In this document: positions 21,495 to 25,486 of the stretch, piece by piece
Layout: each line of letters opens with the position of its first letter
Numbering within the stretch: position 1 is the first letter of the stretch
Assembly (NCBI GenBank): GCA_004556965.1
Contig: SFFE01000017.1
Span: forward strand, 1 to 25,486
Length of the DNA stretch: 25,486 nucleotides
Reading direction: 5' to 3'
From: Clostridiales bacterium
GTDB taxonomy: Bacteria; Bacillota; Clostridia; Oscillospirales; Oscillospiraceae
Translations under genes and position numbers: made by a program
Notes under the pieces: generated by a model
The model's database searches: none
The model's input: only the letters and a program-made list of their open reading frames with translations
What the model was told of the DNA's origin: nothing

Positions 21495-21926
21495 ATGATG
21501 ATTTCAACGAAGGGGCGGTATGCGCTGCGCGTCATGGTGGATCTGGCGGAGCATCAGACCGGCGGCTATCTCCCGCTCAAGGAAGTGGCGGAGCGGCAGG
21601 AAATTTCGGAAAAGTATCTGGAGAGCATCATGAAGACGCTGGTCCGCGGCGGCTTTTTGGAGGGCGTGCGCGGGAAAGGCGGCGGCTATCGGCTGACCAG
21701 AGCGCCGGAGCAGTACACGGTCGGCTCCATTCTGCGGCTGATGGAGGGCTCGCTGGCCCCGGTCGCGTGTCTGGAGCAGGAGCCGATGCAGTGCACCCGC
21801 GCGGCGCACTGCCGCACGCTGCCCATGTGGCAGAAGCTCAACACGCTGGTGAATGATTTCTTTGACGGGATTACCATTGCCGATCTGATGAATACGGCGG
21901 ACGCGGGCAACGATTACGTTATTTGA
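21495..21926 (+). CDS. Rrf2-family regulator (IscR/CymR-like)
   Basis: This 143-residue winged-helix regulator begins MMISTKGRYALRVMVDLAEH, with the family motif ISEKYLESIMKTLVRGGFLEGVRGKGGGYRL at about 37-67. It has Cys92, Cys100 and Cys106 (C-x7-C-x5-C) where IscR binds an Fe-S cluster with C-x5-C-x5-C. CymR, as I recall it, lacks this cluster motif. AAAGGAGG lies 6 bases before the ATG at 21495, with a second ATG following directly. Its position divergent from cysK, next to a Cys-rich leader, argues for control of cysteine synthesis, possibly through an Fe-S or thiol switch. Confidence 0.92.
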   Translation: MMISTKGRYALRVMVDLAEHQTGGYLPLKEVAERQEISEKYLESIMKTLVRGGFLEGVRGKGGGYRLTRAPEQYTVGSILRLMEGSLAPVACLEQEPMQCTRAAHCRTLPMWQKLNTLVNDFFDGITIADLMNTADAGNDYVI

Positions 21927-21931
21927 ACGCA

Positions 21932-21975
21932 GCAAAAGCGGCGGACAATCCAACCGGATTGTCCGCCGCTTTTGC
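21932..21975. terminator. Bidirectional terminator between rrf2 and the 78-residue gene
   Basis: A perfect 20-bp stem (21932-21951 with 21956-21975, loop AACC) with AAAA and TTTT inside the base of the stem, between convergent genes. Confidence 0.93.
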
Positions 21976-21987
21976 CGTGTCCCCTTG

Positions 21988-22224
21988 TCAGTTCTCGGCC
22001 GGGCTGCCGAAGCTCTTGACGAGAAGCTGGATCAGCGCGTGCGCGCCCTCGCGCGTAAGCATCACGTTTGCGACCTCGTCGATCGTCTTTTCGGGCATGT
22101 CGATCAGCCCCTTCTGCTGGGGCGTGTAGTTGTGGCTCACGTACATGTGGTAAAAGCTCAGCGAGCACTCGGTGCGCGAGTCGTTCGTGGAGACGTTGAA
22201 CACGTTGGAAAACTGCGGTTTCAT
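21988..22224 (-). CDS. Hypothetical 78-residue protein
   Basis: ATG at 22224 with GGGAGG about 8 bases upstream, a full promoter and a shared terminator make this a real gene. The protein has no signal peptide or membrane helix. It starts MKPQFSNVFNVSTNDSRTE and ends with a helical VANVMLTREGAHALIQLLVKSF. The alternation of a beta-rich front and a late '(V)ML-REGAHALI-LL' helix vaguely recalls the small DUF3467 family, but I would not assign it. The middle phrase NYTPQQKGLIDMPEKTIDEV suggests a short loop. It is divergent from the dehydratase genes, and the promoters are about 50 bases apart. Function is unknown. Confidence 0.75.
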   Translation of the reverse strand: MKPQFSNVFNVSTNDSRTECSLSFYHMYVSHNYTPQQKGLIDMPEKTIDEVANVMLTREGAHALIQLLVKSFGSPAEN

Positions 22225-22253
22225 AGAAGTCCCTCCCGGAATCCGTTTTCCCC

Positions 22254-22282
22254 ATTATAAAACGAAATGCCGCAGCGCGCAA
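22254..22282 (-). promoter_or_regulatory. Promoter of the 78-residue gene
   Basis: On the minus strand TTGCGC (22277-22282), a 17-base spacer, perfect TATAAT (22254-22259), about 30 bases before the ATG. Confidence 0.7.
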
Positions 22283-22328
22283 GCGCGCCATTTTCCAAAC
22301 AAAATATCCTGAAATTGTCCATTTCACC

Positions 22329-22357
22329 TTGCGGAAGCGGCTTCCATCCAGTATACT
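22329..22357 (+). promoter_or_regulatory. Promoter of the dehydratase pair
   Basis: TTGCGG (22329-22334), a 17-base spacer, TATACT (22352-22357). CAGTATACTG (22349-22358) is a 10-base palindrome over the -10, and GGAAGCGGCTTCC in the spacer is also self-complementary. Either could be an operator. Confidence 0.7.
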
Positions 22358-22380
22358 GTTACTAATCTAACGAACGGACG

Positions 22381-23586
22381 GTGAACCACTTGAAGGACCT
22401 GAAACATCTCTACGAATTCGAGAAGCTGCTCGAAAGCGCGAACAACGCCCTCGTGCAGCAGGCCTGCGCCGGGGGGATGCACGCCGTGGGCTACACGTGC
22501 TATCACATGCCTGAGGTGCTGCTCAACACCGGCAACTGCTTTTCCGTGCGTCTGCGCGCGCCGCTCACCGGCTCGCTGGACATTTCGTCCTACTACATGT
22601 CGAATTTCATCTGCGACTACTGCAAATCCATTCTGGAGCGCGGCATCGAAGGCGGGTACAACTTCCTCTCCGCCATCATGGGCACCGAGACGTGCTCGGA
22701 GATGAACCGCGCGCTGGAGCATTTCGAGCTGATCCGCATCGTCGAGAACGACCCGTTCTTCGTCACGTTCATCGACATGCCCTTCAAGGTGGCCGAGCAC
22801 ACCGTCCGCCACTACGTCGAGCAGCTTCAGCTCAAGGTGCTGAACCCGCTGCACGAGGTCTACGGCACGGATATCTCCGACGACGCGCTGCGCCAGGCGG
22901 TCGCCGAGCACAACGAGGTCTGCCGCATCCTCACGGAGATCGGGCAGTTCCGTAAGGAGGAAAATCCCCGCATCACGGGGTATGAGTACCACATTTTGAA
23001 CCTCGTGAGCTACTGCTGCCCGAAGCGCCTGATCGTGGATAAGCTCCGCGAAACGCTGGAGGAGCTGAAAACGCGCGAGCCGGACCCGAAGCCGCGCTGG
23101 CGCGTGAAGATCGCCGTCGTCGGCAGCGAGATCGACGACCCCGGCTTCACGAAGCTCGTGGAGGATGCGGGCGCGCTCGTCGTGGCCGGCCGCTTCTGCT
23201 TCGGCTCCACGCCGGGACGCGAGGAGATCCACCTGCAGGAGGGGATGCCCGTGCTGGAGAGCATCGCCCGGCACTACCTGAACACCAGCCAGTGCCCGCG
23301 TTACATGTCCCGCGAGAAGGTGGAGGGGCGCTGGCAGTTCGTGGCCGACCTCGTGCGGGAGTACCATGCGCAGGGCGTGCTGTACGAGCAGCTCAAGTTC
23401 TGCGAGTACTGGGGCTATGAGCGCGCGCTCGCAAGCCACGTCATCACGCACGACTACGGCATCCCGTCCGTCGCCGTGGACCGGCAGAACGCCACCGGCG
23501 GCAACGGGCAGCTCCGCACCCGCGTTCAGGCGTTTGTGGAGAGTCTGGAGATCAAGCAGCTCAACGCGCAGAAGGGAGGACGCTGA
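22381..23586 (+). CDS. 2-hydroxyacyl-CoA dehydratase-family subunit (HgdB-like)
   Basis: This 401-residue Fe-S protein belongs to the family that dehydrates 2-hydroxyacyl-CoA by ketyl radical chemistry and also includes benzoyl-CoA reductase subunits and double-cubane proteins. Candidate cluster ligands are Cys40 in GYTCYHMPE, Cys78 and Cys81 in CDYCKSILE, and Cys105. A second half beginning near residue 240 (RVKIAVVGSEIDDPGF) has the Rossmann-like fold of the family and ends with the QLKFCEYWGYE/HDYGIPSVAVD region. The GTG at 22381 is annotated but has only a weak ribosome site, and a TTG at 22390 is possible. The next gene starts 2 bases after the stop. No activator ATPase, CoA transferase or ligase is visible, so the substrate is unknown. 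Confidence 0.8.
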   Translation: MNHLKDLKHLYEFEKLLESANNALVQQACAGGMHAVGYTCYHMPEVLLNTGNCFSVRLRAPLTGSLDISSYYMSNFICDYCKSILERGIEGGYNFLSAIMGTETCSEMNRALEHFELIRIVENDPFFVTFIDMPFKVAEHTVRHYVEQLQLKVLNPLHEVYGTDISDDALRQAVAEHNEVCRILTEIGQFRKEENPRITGYEYHILNLVSYCCPKRLIVDKLRETLEELKTREPDPKPRWRVKIAVVGSEIDDPGFTKLVEDAGALVVAGRFCFGSTPGREEIHLQEGMPVLESIARHYLNTSQCPRYMSREKVEGRWQFVADLVREYHAQGVLYEQLKFCEYWGYERALASHVITHDYGIPSVAVDRQNATGGNGQLRTRVQAFVESLEIKQLNAQKGGR

Positions 23587-23588
23587 CC

Positions 23589-25148
23589 ATGGCAGGCAAG
23601 CTGGACTTTTTGAAGCACCTCAACGACTATACATACCGCTTTGATGAAAAGAAGGGCCGCTTCCGCTACCGCGAGATCCGTCCGCCGCGCGACATGGCGT
23701 ATGACTTTTACATGTGGTGCAAGTGCTGGAAGGACATGATCGTCTTTGTCGGCAAAGACCCGATCTCCACGGTGCGGGCGCTGTTCCGCTACCGGTGGTT
23801 CGCGTCGTATCTGACGTACCCGAACCTCGTCGACCGCGGTACGCTCGGCATGCGCGGCATCCAGCTTCGTATGGCGCGCGAGCAGTACGACCGCATCGTG
23901 AAGAAGGCGACGGAGCTGCTGCACATCACTTTTGCCGCGGATGAGCATTTTCATGGAGAAAACAAGCGGTCGAAGAAGATCGTCCTGTTCGACGAGCTGG
24001 TGCCCTGCGAGATTATGGCGGGCTTCCCGAACCTGATCGGCCTGCCCGCGCAGACGCTGCCGGTGTTCCTCTGCTCCATCCTCGACCAGCAGATCACCCC
24101 GCCGTATCTCGACGCGGCGGAAAACTTCGGCATCCCGGCGGACGTGTGCCCGCTGCCCGCGGCGGAGGCCGGCTGCGCCCTGCTCGACGAATATCCGAAG
24201 CTCGGTGTGTGCTTCGTCTCGTGCAACATGCCGTGCGACGGCTCGGTCATGACCTCGGCGTATCAGGACCGGTATTTCAAGCTCCCGACCTACTGCTTCG
24301 GCGTGCCCACGCGCTATACGGAGGCGCCCGTGCAGCAGTACGCCGTGGACGAGATGCGCGGCCTCATCGCCTTCATCGAGGAACAGACCGGCGAAACCTT
24401 TAACTGGGACACGTTCCTTGCCGCGATGAAGGTGTATAACCAGCAGACGGCCTATGAGCTGCAGAAGTGGGAGGTCAACCGCACGCCGTATCCGCAGATG
24501 ACGGGCGAGACGTTCTGGATCTACCGCATGTTCTTCTACCACCTCTCCGGCGGCATGGACAAGGCGTTTTTGAAGACCGACGCGCGCGTGAACAAGCTCA
24601 TGATGCGCGGGTACGCGCAAAAGCGCCCGTGCAGCCGCGAGATGCGCCACCGCTGCGTGGAGTGGTCGTGCCCGGCGAACTTCTATCCGGACTTCTCCGT
24701 CTGGGCGGAAAACTGCTGGGGCATCAACGTCCTTGCCAGCATGGAGTCGCTCATCTCGGATATCATCATCGACACGGAGGATCACGACCAGGCGCTGGCC
24801 GACCTCGCCATGACCTACCAGCGCGCCACCATGCGCAAGCACACCAAGGGCGGCTACGCGAACGTGCTCGACGAGCTGTGGAAGGTCTGTGAACTGTATG
24901 ACGCCGACATGGTGCTCATGTACGACCAGATCTCCTGCAAGGGCATGGACGGTCTGCGCGGCGTGTTCGAGGAGCAGGCCGCCGCCCGCGGCGTGCATAT
25001 GCTCTGGGTCTCGCAGGACCTGATGGATGCGCGCACGATCTCGAAGCGCGACATGCGCCGGCAGGTGAATCTGTATATGCAGACCGTCATGGGCGAGCAG
25101 CCCATCCGTCCGGACCTGCTGGACTTCGACGACGCGCTGACCTGGTAA
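23589..25148 (+). CDS. 2-hydroxyacyl-CoA dehydratase-family subunit, long form
   Basis: This 519-residue protein is the partner of the preceding gene. It is longer than the roughly 380-430 residues usual for such subunits. Family-like segments are LFDELVPCEIMAGFPNLIGL (Cys140), GIPADVCPLP (Cys187) and GVCFVSCNMPCDG (Cys212, Cys216). The first 125 residues, with WCKCWKDM, are an unusual N-terminal part. The C-terminal half repeats the fold and ends in DADMVLMYDQISCKGMDGLRGV. GGGAGGA ends 8 bases before the ATG, and the 2-base gap to the previous gene implies coupling. It likely forms a heterodimer with that gene's product and needs an ATP-driven activator encoded elsewhere. A non-dehydratase Fe-S reductase role is also possible. 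The stop abuts repeat copy G. Confidence 0.75.
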   Translation: MAGKLDFLKHLNDYTYRFDEKKGRFRYREIRPPRDMAYDFYMWCKCWKDMIVFVGKDPISTVRALFRYRWFASYLTYPNLVDRGTLGMRGIQLRMAREQYDRIVKKATELLHITFAADEHFHGENKRSKKIVLFDELVPCEIMAGFPNLIGLPAQTLPVFLCSILDQQITPPYLDAAENFGIPADVCPLPAAEAGCALLDEYPKLGVCFVSCNMPCDGSVMTSAYQDRYFKLPTYCFGVPTRYTEAPVQQYAVDEMRGLIAFIEEQTGETFNWDTFLAAMKVYNQQTAYELQKWEVNRTPYPQMTGETFWIYRMFFYHLSGGMDKAFLKTDARVNKLMMRGYAQKRPCSREMRHRCVEWSCPANFYPDFSVWAENCWGINVLASMESLISDIIIDTEDHDQALADLAMTYQRATMRKHTKGGYANVLDELWKVCELYDADMVLMYDQISCKGMDGLRGVFEEQAAARGVHMLWVSQDLMDARTISKRDMRRQVNLYMQTVMGEQPIRPDLLDFDDALTW

Positions 25149-25150
25149 CA

Positions 25151-25263
25151 GCGTCAGAACGGGCGCATTGCGTTCCGCTTCCCGGACAAGCCGGAAAGCT
25201 CCACATCCATTTCCCCGTTCTTCCTTTTCGAGCCGCAACCACTTCGTTGGGTTGCGGCTCGAG
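25151..25263. repeat. Palindromic repeat, copy G
   Basis: It starts GCGTCAGAACGGG three bases after the preceding stop codon. Its 76-base arm (25151-25226) matches copy B's right arm at 74 positions. It continues into a hairpin TCGAGCCGCAACC/GGTTGCGGCTCGA whose loop contains ACTTCGTTG, the same loop as at 7831-7861 but with exchanged paired bases in the stem. Confidence 0.8.
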
Positions 25264-25310
25264 CTTTCGCCGCCTGCGGGCGGCGAAGGGTGCGGCGTTG
25301 CGCCGAACCC

Positions 25311-25450
25311 AAAGCTTCTCCCTCTGGGGGAAGCTGTCGGCGCAGCCGACTGATGAGGGTTTTTCCACCACGTTGCGTGCCGCATGCCACCTCATCCGTC
25401 ACGGCTACGCCGTGCCACCTTCCCCTCAAGTAAACGCTGATTTAATCGAG
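25311..25450. repeat. Second repeat type, inverted pair of hairpin units
   Basis: Two related units face each other. One has AGCTTC..GAAGCT and GTCGGC-GCA-GCCGAC followed by TGATGAGG; the other has CCTCATC, CACGGC-TAC-GCCGTG and CCTTCCCCTC. The outer end carries GTAAACGCTGA, also found at 72-82 inverted. A TCAGTCGGCTCCGCC fragment near 3976 belongs to the same type. No gene is supported in 25149-25486. Confidence 0.6.
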
Positions 25451-25460
25451 CCATGGAATG

Positions 25461-25469
25461 TGGTAAAAT
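25461..25469 (+). promoter_or_regulatory. Extended -10 promoter at the window end
   Basis: TGGTAAAAT fits an extended -10, with TTTAAT 17 bases upstream of TAAAAT. It is followed by AGAGGTGG, a possible ribosome site, so a gene probably starts just beyond the window. Confidence 0.4.
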
Positions 25470-25486
25470 TGAGACAGAGGTGGAAG

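Overview
The window looks like a chromosomal segment of a GC-rich anaerobic Clostridia member, most likely Oscillospiraceae/Ruminococcaceae-like. This is inferred from the gene content: HemZ, a CmpB-type membrane protein, PdxST, an Rrf2 regulator divergent from cysK, paired 2-hydroxyacyl-CoA dehydratase subunits and a small 2[4Fe-4S] ferredoxin. Strong GGAGG-type ribosome binding sites and the many GC-rich hairpin repeats between genes fit the same assignment. No rRNA, tRNA, CRISPR array, transposase or phage gene was seen.

Layout. 131-3579 (minus): a three-gene run, CmpB-like membrane protein, hemZ and a uridine-kinase-like P-loop kinase. 4119-7550 (minus): pyruvate carboxylase. 8077-9568 (plus): thiamine pyrophosphokinase overlapping a PHP-family phosphoesterase. 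9766-11283 (plus): a TIR - membrane helix - leucine-rich-repeat protein standing alone between repeats and terminators. 11697-13341 (plus): a LysR regulator and a DUF554 membrane protein. 13464-15155 (minus): a cupin, an unlisted 25-codon small gene with its own promoter and terminator, and a VanY-type peptidase. 15291-17324 (plus): an ABC exporter and a ferredoxin. 17394-21223 (minus): a sulfur amino acid and PLP block of gamma-lyase, pdxT, pdxS and cysK. 21495 (plus): the Rrf2 regulator. 21988-22224 (minus): a 78-residue hypothetical protein. 22381-25148 (plus): two 2-hydroxyacyl-CoA dehydratase-family subunits.

The most coherent local system is the cysteine/PLP block. PdxS and PdxT make PLP. 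CysK and the Cys/Met gamma-lyase-family enzyme use it. A divergent Rrf2 regulator with three cysteines and a dyad at its own promoter sits beside cysK. Between a consensus cysK promoter and cysK lies a 20-codon upstream ORF ending in a Cys-x2-Cys-x-Cys tail directly before its stop. That looks like a cysteine-sensing leader peptide, a control layer not visible in an ordinary annotation.

The other notable signals are the small gene at 14010-14087 with three DnaA-box-like repeats upstream, the Toll-receptor-like topology of the TIR-LRR protein, and a family of about seven MITE-like palindromic repeats. The repeats begin with GCGTCAGAAYG at or near gene 3' ends. Their central hairpins vary in sequence but keep their pairing. 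All calls come from reading the sequence by eye; no database search or folding program was run.
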